Assembly (NCBI GenBank): GCA_016788635.1
Contig: JAEUSU010000030.1
Span: forward strand, 1 to 33,008
DNA from: Flavobacteriales bacterium
GTDB lineage: Bacteria > Bacteroidota > Bacteroidia > Flavobacteriales_F > PHOS-HE28
Reading direction: 5' to 3'
DNA length: 33,008 nt
The position numbers and the translations under genes were made by a program. Positions 7,125 through 15,423 of this stretch are shown in pieces (position 1 is the first letter of the stretch; each line of letters opens with the position of its first letter). Below the pieces are notes generated by a model. It ran no database searches. It was not told the origin of the DNA and saw only the letters and a list, made by a program, of their open reading frames with translations.

Positions 7125-8237
7125 ATGGTGCGCGACAAGCGGTCATTTTTACTGGCATGTCTGATCGTGCGGGTCACGGGCTTCACGGGTGTTGTGTGTG
7201 CGCAGGATGAGCTCGGTGCACCCTTTTCGCTCGGTCTTTCCGGCCACCATGGCTTCATCATCCCACATTCCCAAGAGTTGGTGGACGTGTCCACCTCCCA
7301 CCCGCGCGGGGTGGAGTTGAATGCCGCATGGCTGTTGGCGGATGAGCACCATACACGGGCCAGTGGAGTGGTATCCCGCAGGGGGGTCGCCATGCACCTC
7401 ATCGACTTCGGTGCGCCGGACCTGCTGGGTCACATGCTTTCGGTATCTGCTTTTGTGGAGCCGATGATCCGCGCGCAGGACCGCGTGCATGGCTCGGTTA
7501 GACTGGCCCTGGGCCTGGCCTATCTGGACCAGCCTTACGACCCGGAGACCAACCCCGGCAACCTGTTCTACAGCACCAACATCAGCTTCCTCGCCTGTGT
7601 GAACGCCTACCTCGGCCTGCGCATCAACCCGCAATGGGAGGCCAGCGGCGGCTTCAACTACAACCACATTTCCAACGGCGGCATGAAACAGCCCAACAAG
7701 GGCATGAACTTCCCCACGTGGAGCTTGGGCGCCAGCTACTGTCTTCGGCCGGTGGTCATTCAACGGCCAATACGCGATGATGCCTGGCGCACCGCGAAGC
7801 GTACGTACACCTACCTGGTCGGGTCGGCTTCCGTGAAGAACGCACCTGCCACCGATGGCAATGATGAGGTGCTGCGATGCAGCCTGTTGGGCATCCTGGG
7901 CGTGCGTGGCTGGCGCGTGGGGCGCATGGCCGGGCTTTCGGCCGGCACCGAATGGGTGCACGATGGCTATGCGGAGGAGATGAGCGCGCGCGATGGTGCG
8001 AACGAGAATGGTTGGATGGGCGCCGTGATGGCCGGCCCCGAGTTGCTCAGCGGACGGGTGCGCTTTGCGCTGCTGTTCGGGGCGTACGTATATGCTCTGG
8101 CCTGGTCCGGCGATGCCGTTTACCAGCGGTACCAGTTGAGCTACACCGTGGGCCGCGGCCTCATGGTGGGCACCTCACTGAAGGCGCACCGGCATGTGGC
8201 CGATGTGTTCGACCTGCGGCTTGGTTGGGTGTGGTGA
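7125..8237 (+). CDS. PagL-like lipid A 3-O-deacylase / acyloxyacyl hydrolase family outer-membrane protein
   Basis: This encodes 370 residues. The ATG at 7125 gives a signal peptide (MVRDKRSFLLACLIVRVTGF..., cleavage near VCAQ); an in-frame ATG at 7101 is possible. The key motif HISNGGMKQPNKGMN contains His181 and Ser183 and matches the H-x-S-N-x-G-x-K-Q-P-N-x-G signature of PagL enzymes. These are beta-barrel outer-membrane proteins that remove an ester-linked acyl chain from lipid A. Alternating amphipathic strands, such as NAYLGLRINPQWEASGGFNY and RFALLFGAYVYALAW, suit a barrel, and the protein ends in an aromatic residue (LGWVW), as barrels do. It is longer than classical PagL, as is common in Bacteroidota. 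The likely effect is altered lipid A acylation; the exact bond cut is inferred. Confidence 0.85.
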   Translation: MVRDKRSFLLACLIVRVTGFTGVVCAQDELGAPFSLGLSGHHGFIIPHSQELVDVSTSHPRGVELNAAWLLADEHHTRASGVVSRRGVAMHLIDFGAPDLLGHMLSVSAFVEPMIRAQDRVHGSVRLALGLAYLDQPYDPETNPGNLFYSTNISFLACVNAYLGLRINPQWEASGGFNYNHISNGGMKQPNKGMNFPTWSLGASYCLRPVVIQRPIRDDAWRTAKRTYTYLVGSASVKNAPATDGNDEVLRCSLLGILGVRGWRVGRMAGLSAGTEWVHDGYAEEMSARDGANENGWMGAVMAGPELLSGRVRFALLFGAYVYALAWSGDAVYQRYQLSYTVGRGLMVGTSLKAHRHVADVFDLRLGWVW

Positions 8238-8246
8238 TCGGGTGGA

Positions 8247-11200
8247 TCACTCGCGCACCACGCGCAGGTGAAGCTCGTTCGCTCCTGCGATGCGCAGCAC
8301 ATAGATGCCAGAGGCCAGGCGCGCAAGCGGAAGCTCTGTTCGCGGCCCGGTAAGCGCCGCGCGCCACACCTCGCGACCGGTCTGGTCATGCAGGCTGCAA
8401 GGCGTTCCCGGGGCGATGTCCGTTGCAAGCAGCCAGGCATTGTCGTTCGCGGGGTTCGGGTATACCTGGGCCACGCCGGTCGGTGGCGTGGCCATGCCTG
8501 TTCCGATCACTGTATGGCATTGGGACATCCACGGGCAGCCGCCGGTCGTGCCTTGCACTGCGAAGGTGCCGTTCGTGTCCGGTATGAAGGTGGGTCCAGT
8601 GGCACCGGCCACTGGTGCAAGGCCGGCCAGGCAATCCACCCATTGGTAGCTATCGCTCAAGGTGTTCGCGTACAGGGTGCCATCACTCACGGTCACTGAA
8701 GTGTCCACCTGGAAGTCCTCCAAATCCAGGATGATGAACTCGGCACAGTGACCGCTGTCCGGAAGGTGCAACAGATAGTTGCCTGCGGTGGTGTAGGTGT
8801 TGCCGAGGAAGTTGAAGGTGCTGTCCGTGCAGAGTATGGCGTGCTGGCGCGGTATGGGTGCGGCGCGCACGAGCAAGTTGTCGAACCGGTTGTTGCCTGA
8901 TGCACCGCTGGCGTTGCTGCCGCCAAAGCGGATGCGGAATGCGAGGTGTGGGTTATCGTACGTGGCTGTGGAATCCTCCAGGCGGAAGGTGAACACCTCG
9001 AAGTCCAGCCCCACCAAGCGGTTGGGCGGCAGCGGCACCCAGTTGTTCTGGTCCGGATCGATGGTGTAGGCCACGCTTTGTTGCTGGGCACCGTTGGTGG
9101 TGCGCATGGTGGCGTAGGAGAGTACCACATCACGGTGCCCTGTGGACGGCGCGGCGATGATGAGCTCACGTGTGTCGCTGGGGTTGCGTACACGCAGCGC
9201 ACGGCCGGAAGGGACACCTGTGAGCGCGTTCAGGTCGCTGCCTTCGCTGGTGTTCGAGCGGTCCATGAAACCCGCACCCGTTCCGGGGTAGGTGATCAGC
9301 GCTCCCGGCACCAGGCTCTCGTCCGGCTCCACGCTGCTGAGCGCATTGTTCGGAAGGTTGTTGAAATGCCAGTAGTGCAGCACCGTATCCACGCACACCT
9401 CGCGCACACCGAATACGGCCCGCACGAAGGTGGTGTCGGTAAGGTCCAGCGTGATGGACACGCTCGTACTGCTCACATCACCTTCCCAAAACAGGAACTC
9501 AAAGCCCGTGTTGGCCTGCGCGGTGAGGGTGATGGGTACGCTCTGATAGTAGAGTCCGGTCCAGGGATACGGCAGGGGGTCCACGCCGGGCGTGGAGGGC
9601 AGGATGTCTATGGTGTTCACCCGCACATGGCCGTGCGTGGGATCGGACACATCCACGGTGATCTCCTGCATTCCGGGAAGGCTGAAATGCGCCAGCACCT
9701 CCTGACGCGCATATGTAGGTCGTTGTTGTGAGAAGGTGTAAGGTGTGCTCAGGTTGAAGTTCCAAGTGCTCATGCTGCCCGGACGGCCCCGCCAGCGGTC
9801 GAAGTGTTCCGCCTGCATGGTGGGCAAGATCAGATCGCGCAGCTGCGTGAGGATCGCCGTGGTGCGGGTGGATGCATAAGCCGTGTTCAGCATGTCCGCA
9901 TGCCGGTTGATGAAGGCATTGCGGAACGTATTGTTCAGGACCAGGCGGCGGAAGAGCCGGTTGGACCAGCTTCCGAACCCATTCCCAGTGGGGTGCAGGG
10001 CCCAGCCGAGGTAGTCGAAATCCGCCTGTCTTGTGGGAAGGATGCCGAAACCGAAGTCCGTATCGAATAGTATCCAGCGCCACCGTCCATCCTGCCCTGG
10101 CAGGGCCTCGGGGTCATACGCACTCAACCGCTTGCGGAAGAGCTTCACGTTGTTGTGCGGCCAATCGGTATTCCCGATGAAGATCTCAGCACTGTAGTAA
10201 TCGATCAGGTTGTCCAGGTCGGCCTGGGTGCCCACATACTCGAGCGTGGAGGCCAGGGTCATGTCCGCAGAGGAGACATAGTTGAGCAGCGCATCATAAT
10301 GCACAGCATCGCCCTCGACGATGATGTAGGGATTCTCGATCAGGTCCAGCTCGTTCTGTTGGATGCCGTATTTCCGTTCGATGTAATGCCGGTCGTACCG
10401 TTCACGCAGATCGTGCACACCCCAGAACTCGCCATTCAGGAAGAGCACCCCGGAATGGCCATGCTGCGTGTCGAAGCGCATATGGCGCACCATGGCCTGC
10501 ATGCTCAGGTCGCGCAGATTGGTGAGGTATTCATCATTGCCGGAGTTGCGCACGATGAAACGCTTCGGGTCAGGTTCCGCTGCGGTGGGGAACAGGGGGT
10601 ATTCCATGGTGGACCGGCCGTAATTGCTCCGGAAATAGATGCGCAGGGATTTGCGCGGGTGGGCCTTGGTCCAGCCACCATGCAGACGGAAGCCTGCGCG
10701 ATGCTCTGATACGGATGTGTCCTGTGCGCTCTCGAAATAGGAAAGGTTCAAGGGATGCTCCACCTCTGCGCGACGCCAGTTGGCAGGCGTGGCGCCATTT
10801 GTGGTGGCGCTGGGGTTGTTCGTGCGCCAGGCGTCGAAGTCGACGCCCGCTGTATAGAGGCCGTTCTGGTAGCTGAACAGATGTTCGGCATCCGCGGCCA
10901 GCGCGATCACGGGCAATGGGTAGGGGTTCGTCCCGCCCGGGGTAATGAAGTAGGTACGCATTTCCACCGCGCTGGGAATGAAGCCGGGCTTATACGCCCT
11001 CGCCTTTAGTACAGTGCCCTTGCGCACGGGTATGACCGGCATGTACGAAGGGGGATAGTTGTGTGAGAACGTGGTGGTACGCGCGCTCCATCGGTTGGGC
11101 GTTCCACTTTGATCGGTCACAAGCACAGGTCCGGTGGCCACGAAGGCGCGCATCGTATCATTCAGCAGCGGTCCGAACGGCTGACCCGGATTCTCCGGGT

Positions 11201-11912
11201 ACCGGTCCTTATAAGTGTACACCTCACCATTTACACGGTCAGGTCCAGGGTCAGACCCGTCAAGCGAGTAATAAATGGTTACTCCCGGGTCAGGGTGTGA
11301 AAACGTGACGTGGAAGTCCGTGGCCTGGAAGCCGGAAGGATGGGAAAAAGCCGGGGCTTGCAGAAAACCCAGTGCGCCGAGGCTGCTGGCATTGCTGAGT
11401 AACGGGGTTGGTGAGGTGAAGAACAGCCAATCCTGGCTGCCGTCCAGCTCCCGTCCGAAGGCCACGTCAGTCAGCTGTGCTCCGAAAGTGATGGAATCGA
11501 TGAGCGTGGTGCCATCCGGCGTGGCAAGTGAAACATGCTCACCGGAGGCAGAGAGTGAGAAGGACAGATGGGAAGGCCCGTTCCCTGGCAAGCCACTGGC
11601 CCACAAGAGCAGAAAGCCACCTGCTGGAATGGTGAGGACCGCCGGGCTGTTCGGCAGTTGATACTTCAGCGGCAGGTTGGCATCGTCGCTCAGCCAATGG
11701 CCGGAGAGGTCGTAGGGTGTCGCGCTGGGGTTAAAGATCTCCACCCAGTCCGCATGTTCCCCGGTGGCATCGGTTATCGTGATGTCGTTGGAGGCCATCA
11801 CCTCGTTGATGAAGACCACCTGTGTCACTTGCGCTGCTGTGCGTTGCAGCATCAACGTGCAGCAGAGGGTCAAGCCGATGTGCTTGAAGGTCAGGGGAAT
11901 ATTATGGAGCAC
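8247..11912 (-). CDS. Large secreted CotH-kinase family protein with lamin-tail domain and T9SS type A tail
   Basis: This encodes about 1221 residues from the GTG at 11912, chosen because it begins a plausible signal peptide (LTFKHIGLTLCCTLMLQRTAAQ). An in-frame ATG at 11981 would extend it by 23 residues. A lamin-tail domain follows (INEVMASN... HADWVEIFNPSA, about 30-165). Next is a chitobiase C-terminal-like segment (TIYYSLDGSDPG, about 200-310). The CotH protein-kinase-like domain spans roughly 375-680, with FRLHGGWTKAHPRKSLRIYF, the SGNDEY stretch and the metal-binding DTDFGFG near 617. A Listeria-type repeat-like segment (FEFLFWEGDVSSTSVSITL) and a beta-sandwich domain precede the type A sorting tail (VYPNPANDNAWL to the end). 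CotH proteins phosphorylate proteins extracellularly in spore formers; the role in Bacteroidota is unknown. Confidence 0.9.
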   Translation of the reverse strand: MLHNIPLTFKHIGLTLCCTLMLQRTAAQVTQVVFINEVMASNDITITDATGEHADWVEIFNPSATPYDLSGHWLSDDANLPLKYQLPNSPAVLTIPAGGFLLLWASGLPGNGPSHLSFSLSASGEHVSLATPDGTTLIDSITFGAQLTDVAFGRELDGSQDWLFFTSPTPLLSNASSLGALGFLQAPAFSHPSGFQATDFHVTFSHPDPGVTIYYSLDGSDPGPDRVNGEVYTYKDRYPENPGQPFGPLLNDTMRAFVATGPVLVTDQSGTPNRWSARTTTFSHNYPPSYMPVIPVRKGTVLKARAYKPGFIPSAVEMRTYFITPGGTNPYPLPVIALAADAEHLFSYQNGLYTAGVDFDAWRTNNPSATTNGATPANWRRAEVEHPLNLSYFESAQDTSVSEHRAGFRLHGGWTKAHPRKSLRIYFRSNYGRSTMEYPLFPTAAEPDPKRFIVRNSGNDEYLTNLRDLSMQAMVRHMRFDTQHGHSGVLFLNGEFWGVHDLRERYDRHYIERKYGIQQNELDLIENPYIIVEGDAVHYDALLNYVSSADMTLASTLEYVGTQADLDNLIDYYSAEIFIGNTDWPHNNVKLFRKRLSAYDPEALPGQDGRWRWILFDTDFGFGILPTRQADFDYLGWALHPTGNGFGSWSNRLFRRLVLNNTFRNAFINRHADMLNTAYASTRTTAILTQLRDLILPTMQAEHFDRWRGRPGSMSTWNFNLSTPYTFSQQRPTYARQEVLAHFSLPGMQEITVDVSDPTHGHVRVNTIDILPSTPGVDPLPYPWTGLYYQSVPITLTAQANTGFEFLFWEGDVSSTSVSITLDLTDTTFVRAVFGVREVCVDTVLHYWHFNNLPNNALSSVEPDESLVPGALITYPGTGAGFMDRSNTSEGSDLNALTGVPSGRALRVRNPSDTRELIIAAPSTGHRDVVLSYATMRTTNGAQQQSVAYTIDPDQNNWVPLPPNRLVGLDFEVFTFRLEDSTATYDNPHLAFRIRFGGSNASGASGNNRFDNLLVRAAPIPRQHAILCTDSTFNFLGNTYTTAGNYLLHLPDSGHCAEFIILDLEDFQVDTSVTVSDGTLYANTLSDSYQWVDCLAGLAPVAGATGPTFIPDTNGTFAVQGTTGGCPWMSQCHTVIGTGMATPPTGVAQVYPNPANDNAWLLATDIAPGTPCSLHDQTGREVWRAALTGPRTELPLARLASGIYVLRIAGANELHLRVVRE

Positions 11913-12056
11913 GGCGTGGAGCAGCGGGTTGTTCGGGTGGGCCTCGGTGGGGCAGGCCTTCCACACCCGTTCTGTAAACATACGGTGAACGCATGATGTT
12001 CAAGGGGTTGCCCGGAACGATGACCGTTCGCTGGGCAACACTCACTTTCTTTGGGC

Positions 12057-12698
12057 ATGCCTCCGGTACGCCTGTTTATTGCCGATGCCTTGGAACTGGT
12101 GGCCGAAGGCCTGCGTTCCTGGCTGCGCGATCAACCCGATCTGGTGATCGTGGGCCATGCCACCACGGGACAAGCGCTGTTGGATGCCCTGCCCAACAAC
12201 CCGGTGGATGTGGTTCTTCTGGAAGTTTCCCTTCCGGTGCTGGATGGGATCGACACCATGAAACGCCTGCGCGCATCCTTCCCGGAGGTAAAGGTGCTGG
12301 CCCATTCCACCCTGAAGGAGATCGAGTACGTGAACAGCATGCGGATCGAGGGGGCGGCCGGCTATCTGGTGAAAGGTGGCTCGCGTGATGAACTGATCGT
12401 CGCGTTGCGAACGGTGCTGGAAGGTGGCGAATACCTCAGTGAGGCCGCCAGAAGGAGCGTGGAGCAGGGGTATGCCTTCACGGAGAAGCGGATGGATGGG
12501 GAGTACATCGGCCTGACCGTACGCGAGCGGGAGATCATCCGGCTGGTGGCCCTGGAACGCACGAATGGCGAGATCGCGGAAGCGCTGTTCATCAGCGAGG
12601 ACACGGTGAAGACCCACCGCAAGAACCTGATGACCAAGTTGAACGTGCGCAGCACGGCGGGTCTGGTGAAATACGCGCTGGACCGGCGCTGGGTCTGA
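12057..12698 (+). CDS. LuxR/NarL-type response regulator with atypical receiver domain
   Basis: This encodes 213 residues from the ATG at 12057 (an in-frame TTG at 12051 is less likely). Residues 1-120 have a receiver fold: VRLFIADALELVAEGL, VDVVLLEVSLPVLDGI, VKVLAHST and GYLVKGGS. The phosphoacceptor position, normally Asp in LLDxxLP, is Glu56 (codon GAA at 12222-12224), and the usual acidic pair DD near the N-terminus reads Asp10-Ala11. The Ser/Thr (near 87) and Lys positions are kept. Residues 150-213 carry the LuxR helix-turn-helix (LTVREREIIRLVALERTNGEIAEALFISEDTVKTHRKNL). It is thus a DNA-binding regulator that probably cannot be phosphorylated in the normal way. No sensor kinase lies nearby. 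Regulation by another ligand or by expression level is inferred. Confidence 0.9.
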   Translation: MPPVRLFIADALELVAEGLRSWLRDQPDLVIVGHATTGQALLDALPNNPVDVVLLEVSLPVLDGIDTMKRLRASFPEVKVLAHSTLKEIEYVNSMRIEGAAGYLVKGGSRDELIVALRTVLEGGEYLSEAARRSVEQGYAFTEKRMDGEYIGLTVREREIIRLVALERTNGEIAEALFISEDTVKTHRKNLMTKLNVRSTAGLVKYALDRRWV

Positions 12699-12727
12699 GT
12701 CTTTGGTGCGCCTCATCCACCAGTTCC

Positions 12728-12739
12728 CCCACATGTGGG
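12728..12739. promoter_or_regulatory. 12-bp perfect palindrome upstream of gene at 12794
   Basis: CCCACATGTGGG lies between the response-regulator stop and the next start, two bases before the TTG of a candidate promoter (12742-12773). Position and symmetry suit an operator. Binding by the adjacent LuxR-type regulator is a guess. Confidence 0.4.
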
Positions 12740-12741
12740 TA

Positions 12742-12773
12742 TTGTAGCCGCCCCCTGGCCAGTGCCACTTTTG
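12742..12773 (+). promoter_or_regulatory. Candidate promoter, TTG-N21-CACTTTTG
   Basis: TTG (12742-12744) and CACTTTTG (12766-12773) resemble the Bacteroidota -33 and -7 elements with one mismatch in the -7. The start codon lies 20 bases downstream. Confidence 0.4.
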
Positions 12774-12793
12774 ATCCGTCAGACCGATCAAGT

Positions 12794-13318
12794 ATGCCTG
12801 CCATGGAAAAGCGCTTCAACCTCTCACTCGAAGCTGTGCTGCTCGCCGCCGCGCTCGCCTTGCTTAGCCTTTCAATGTTCGCCTCTTCAGGCAAGCTCCC
12901 CACCGAGGTGGTCATCACCGGTTGGTTGCATGTGGAGGACACCCAGGTGGAGGATGTGGTGCTCGTGGTGGAAGTGGATGACGACCGTTGTCAGGTAGCG
13001 GAGCTGTTGGGCAATGGCCGCTTCATCATTACCCTGCCGGTGGCCGCGAAAGCGCGGCTGGTCTTCCAGAAGCCGGGGCATTTGGAGAAGGTGGTGCTGG
13101 TGGACACCCGCAATGCCATGAACACCCGCGCCGCCATGAAGGCGAACCGCAAGGTGAAATTCGATGTGGTGCTGGAAAGCGAGATCAAGCGCACCGGCCG
13201 ACGCTATGAGGGAGCCGTGGGCACCGTGAGCTTCGTGAACGGCAGCGGCGTCATGAAGGTGCGCCACCACGAGAAGCTCGTGGCCGCCCAGCCCTCACCT
13301 GTTCCATCCGATCATTAG
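12794..13318 (+). CDS. Membrane-anchored or exported protein of unknown function
   Basis: This encodes 174 residues; the start could also be the ATG at 12803. Residues 13-31 form one hydrophobic helix (LEAVLLAAALALLSLSMFA) that is either an uncleaved anchor or a signal peptide. The following 75 residues (PTEVVITGWLHVEDTQVEDV through GHLEKVVLVDT) alternate as beta strands, like the carboxypeptidase-regulatory or transthyretin-like folds common in Bacteroidota periplasmic proteins. The C-terminal part is basic (MKANRKVKFDVVLESEIKRT) and then low in complexity. I recognise no family with confidence. It lies 95 bases downstream of the response regulator with its own candidate promoter and palindrome, so it could be a target of that regulator, but nothing proves this. 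Confidence 0.65.
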   Translation: MPAMEKRFNLSLEAVLLAAALALLSLSMFASSGKLPTEVVITGWLHVEDTQVEDVVLVVEVDDDRCQVAELLGNGRFIITLPVAAKARLVFQKPGHLEKVVLVDTRNAMNTRAAMKANRKVKFDVVLESEIKRTGRRYEGAVGTVSFVNGSGVMKVRHHEKLVAAQPSPVPSDH

Positions 13319-13336
13319 ACCCGGACCTTCCGGAGC

Positions 13337-13379
13337 ACCAAGCGCGGGGCCTTCCATGTGGGGGCCTCGTGCTGTTTTT
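13337..13379 (+). terminator. Possible terminator after gene at 12794
   Basis: An imperfect stem pairing AGCAC with GTGCT, and inside it GGCC with GGCC, is followed within two bases by five T (13375-13379). It lies between two convergent genes. The stem is interrupted, so confidence is limited. Confidence 0.4.
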
Positions 13380-13398
13380 ATCGCGGACCTGGAAGTGC

Positions 13399-14625
13399 CT
13401 ACTTGAACGCCGGTATTCCCGTCACCTCCGCGCCGGTGATCAGCAAGTGGATGTCGTGCGTGCCCTCATAGGTCACCACGCTCTCCAGGTTCATCATGTG
13501 GCGCATGATGGGGTACTCGTTGGTGATGCCCATGCCGCCGAGCATCTGGCGTGCCTCGCGGGCCACGGTGAGCGCCAGGTGCACGTTGTTGCGCTTGGCC
13601 ATGCTGATCTGTTGTGTGGTGGCCCGGCCTTCGCTCCGCAGCACGCCAAGGCGCCACGTGAGCAACTGGGCCTTGGTGATCTCGGTGATCATCTCGGCCA
13701 GCTTCTTCTGGGTGAGCTGGAAAGCGCCAATGGGTTTGCCGAACTGGATCCGCTGCTTGCTGTACCGCAGTGCCGTGTCATAACACTCCATGGCCACCCC
13801 GAGCGTACCCCAGGCGATGCCATAACGCGCACTGTCGAGGCACCCCATGGGCGCACCGAGCCCGCTCTTGTTGGGTAGCAGGTTGGCCTTGGGCACCTTC
13901 ACGTTGTCGAACACCAGTTCGCCGGTGGGGCTGGCACGAAGTGAGAGCTTGCCGTGTGTGGTGGGGGTGGTGAAGCCCTCCATGCCACGCTCCACGATAA
14001 GGCCGTGGATGCGCCCTTCCGTGTTCTCTGCCTTGGCCCACACGATGGCCAGGTCGGCGAAGGGTGCGTTGCTGATCCACATCTTGGCACCGTTCAGCAG
14101 GTAGTGGTCGCCCGCATCCTTGAAGGTGGTGACCATGCCGCTGGGGTTGCTGCCGAAGTCAGGCTCGGTGAGCCCGAAGCAGCCGATCTTCCTACCCTGC
14201 ACCATGTCCGGCAGCCACTTCTTCTTTTGCTCTTCGCTACCGTACTTCCAAATGGGGTACATGGCCAGCGAACCCTGCACGCTGCATAGGCTCCGCAGGC
14301 CGCTGTCGCAGCGCTCGATCTCCTGCATGATCAGGCCATAGCTGATCTGGTCCAGTCCGGGGCCGCCATACTCCTCGGGCACGAACGGCCCGAACGCACC
14401 GATCTCCGCCAGGCCCGGGATGATGTCCTTGCTGAACTCGGCCTTCTCGAAGCGCTCTTCGATGATGGGCTTGAGGTGGGTGCTCACATGCTTGCGCGCC
14501 GTGTCGCGGATCAACTTCTGTTCGTCGGTCAGCAGCTCGTCCACCAGGTAGTGGTCGTGGCTCTGGAACAGGTCTGTGGCGGATGACTTTTTCGTGGCGG
14601 CGTACTTGGCGGGGGTCTCACTCAT
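13399..14625 (-). CDS. gcdH: Glutaryl-CoA dehydrogenase
   Basis: This encodes 408 residues from the ATG at 14625 (MSETPAKYAATKK); a longer in-frame extension upstream has no family resemblance. It is an acyl-CoA dehydrogenase with the FAD-binding segment CFGLTEPDFGSNPSGM and ISNAPFADLAIVWAK. It resembles glutaryl-CoA dehydrogenases specifically: GCLDSARYGIAWGTLG, QFGKPIGAFQLTQKKLAEM, MLGGMGITNEYPIMRHMMNL and the C-terminal VVTYEGTHDIH with the catalytic Glu. The segment CDSGLRSLCSVQGSLAM carries the Arg position that binds the glutaryl carboxylate. The enzyme oxidatively decarboxylates glutaryl-CoA to crotonyl-CoA in lysine and tryptophan breakdown. It has a good promoter upstream on the minus strand and is transcribed alone. 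Confidence 0.93.
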   Translation of the reverse strand: MSETPAKYAATKKSSATDLFQSHDHYLVDELLTDEQKLIRDTARKHVSTHLKPIIEERFEKAEFSKDIIPGLAEIGAFGPFVPEEYGGPGLDQISYGLIMQEIERCDSGLRSLCSVQGSLAMYPIWKYGSEEQKKKWLPDMVQGRKIGCFGLTEPDFGSNPSGMVTTFKDAGDHYLLNGAKMWISNAPFADLAIVWAKAENTEGRIHGLIVERGMEGFTTPTTHGKLSLRASPTGELVFDNVKVPKANLLPNKSGLGAPMGCLDSARYGIAWGTLGVAMECYDTALRYSKQRIQFGKPIGAFQLTQKKLAEMITEITKAQLLTWRLGVLRSEGRATTQQISMAKRNNVHLALTVAREARQMLGGMGITNEYPIMRHMMNLESVVTYEGTHDIHLLITGAEVTGIPAFK

Positions 14626-14668
14626 GGGGGATCTGCCGCGGCCGTTGACAACGGCCTGTTCGGCACGG

Positions 14669-14696
14669 CAAAAGTAGCACCCCCCAACCTGCCCAA
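14669..14696 (-). promoter_or_regulatory. Promoter of gcdH, TTG-N17-TACTTTTG
   Basis: On the minus strand TTG (14696-14694) and TACTTTTG (14676-14669) match the Bacteroidota -33/-7 consensus with a 17-base spacer. The expected start of transcription gives a leader of about 35-40 bases. Confidence 0.65.
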
Positions 14697-14705
14697 GGCG
14701 CCACG

Positions 14706-14713
14706 TAGTTTTG
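14706..14713 (+). promoter_or_regulatory. Candidate -7 element TAGTTTTG for the DUF4271-hemD run
   Basis: This is an exact match to TAnnTTTG, ending 7 bases before a GTG at 14720. It is divergent from the gcdH promoter, so the two transcripts start about 35 bases apart. No good -33 TTG was seen. Confidence 0.5.
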
Positions 14714-14719
14714 CGGTCG

Positions 14720-15412
14720 GTGCCCAAGGATCCATTCACCCTGCGCTTCGCCGATCCGCTCGCTGCCGATTGGGTTGCCCTGTTCTTACTGCTCCTGGTC
14801 ATTGTGCTGGCTTGGGTGAACAGGGTTTCGCCGAGGTATTGGAAGTTGCTGGGCAACTCCCTCCTGCGCCTGCGGCTGCCACGGCAGACCATGCGTGAGG
14901 AGGTGGACCCGCAGGACCGCAGCATGGTGGCCCTGCTGCTGGTGGCGGTGGCGGTCATCGGCCTCTTCCTTTTTCAAGGCATGCAAGTCTTCACCGGACA
15001 GCCCCTGCCCCCTTTGCGCCTCGCCGGCTTCGTGGGTGGCGTGTTGGCCGTGCTGGTGGGCCAATGGATGCTGGTGCGCTTGACCGGTGAACTGTTCCAG
15101 GTGGACGGCGGGCTGGAGGAGTACCTCTACACCTTGCTGCTGCTCACCATGTCCCTTGGCCTGGCGCTGCTTCCACTGGCGGTGCTGTTCGCCTACCAAC
15201 CGAACTGGCGGCCGGTGCTCCTGATCGTGGGTGCAGGTCTTCTTCTGCTCATCACCCTATACCGCTGGTCACGCGGGGTGTTGGTCGGGCTGGGGTCGGG
15301 CAGTAGTCCGGGGTACATAATTCTTTACCTTTGCGCCGCCGAAGCGCTGCCTGCCGCACTGGCCATCCGGCATCTGCTGCACCTGTCCCCGACCCCGGTC
15401 CAACCCCTCTAA
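14720..15412 (+). CDS. DUF4271-family integral membrane protein
   Basis: This encodes about 230 residues from the GTG at 14720; an in-frame TTG at 14711 overlaps the -7 element and is unlikely as a start. Hydrophobic helices appear at about residues 18-35, 73-92, 102-122, 138-160 and 166-184, with a last one near the end. The closing stretch GYIILYLCAAEALPAALAIRHLL is the recognisable end of the DUF4271 family, which in Bacteroidota commonly lies directly upstream of the uroporphyrinogen-III synthase gene, as here (11 bases before hemD). The function of the family is unknown. Conserved linkage to heme synthesis suggests, without proof, a link to that pathway or to the envelope. Confidence 0.85.
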   Translation: MPKDPFTLRFADPLAADWVALFLLLLVIVLAWVNRVSPRYWKLLGNSLLRLRLPRQTMREEVDPQDRSMVALLLVAVAVIGLFLFQGMQVFTGQPLPPLRLAGFVGGVLAVLVGQWMLVRLTGELFQVDGGLEEYLYTLLLLTMSLGLALLPLAVLFAYQPNWRPVLLIVGAGLLLLITLYRWSRGVLVGLGSGSSPGYIILYLCAAEALPAALAIRHLLHLSPTPVQPL

Positions 15413-15423
15413 GCCGATCGGCC

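Noticed and set aside
14950..15300. Possible reading of the DUF4271 protein as a transporter
   Set aside because: No transporter motif is present; only the helices and the family-typical C-terminus can be supported.
15326..15333. TACCTTTG, a perfect -7 match ahead of hemD
   Set aside because: It lies inside the DUF4271 coding sequence (Tyr-Leu-Cys codons), about 90 bases before hemD, with no -33 box at a normal distance; coding constraint explains it.
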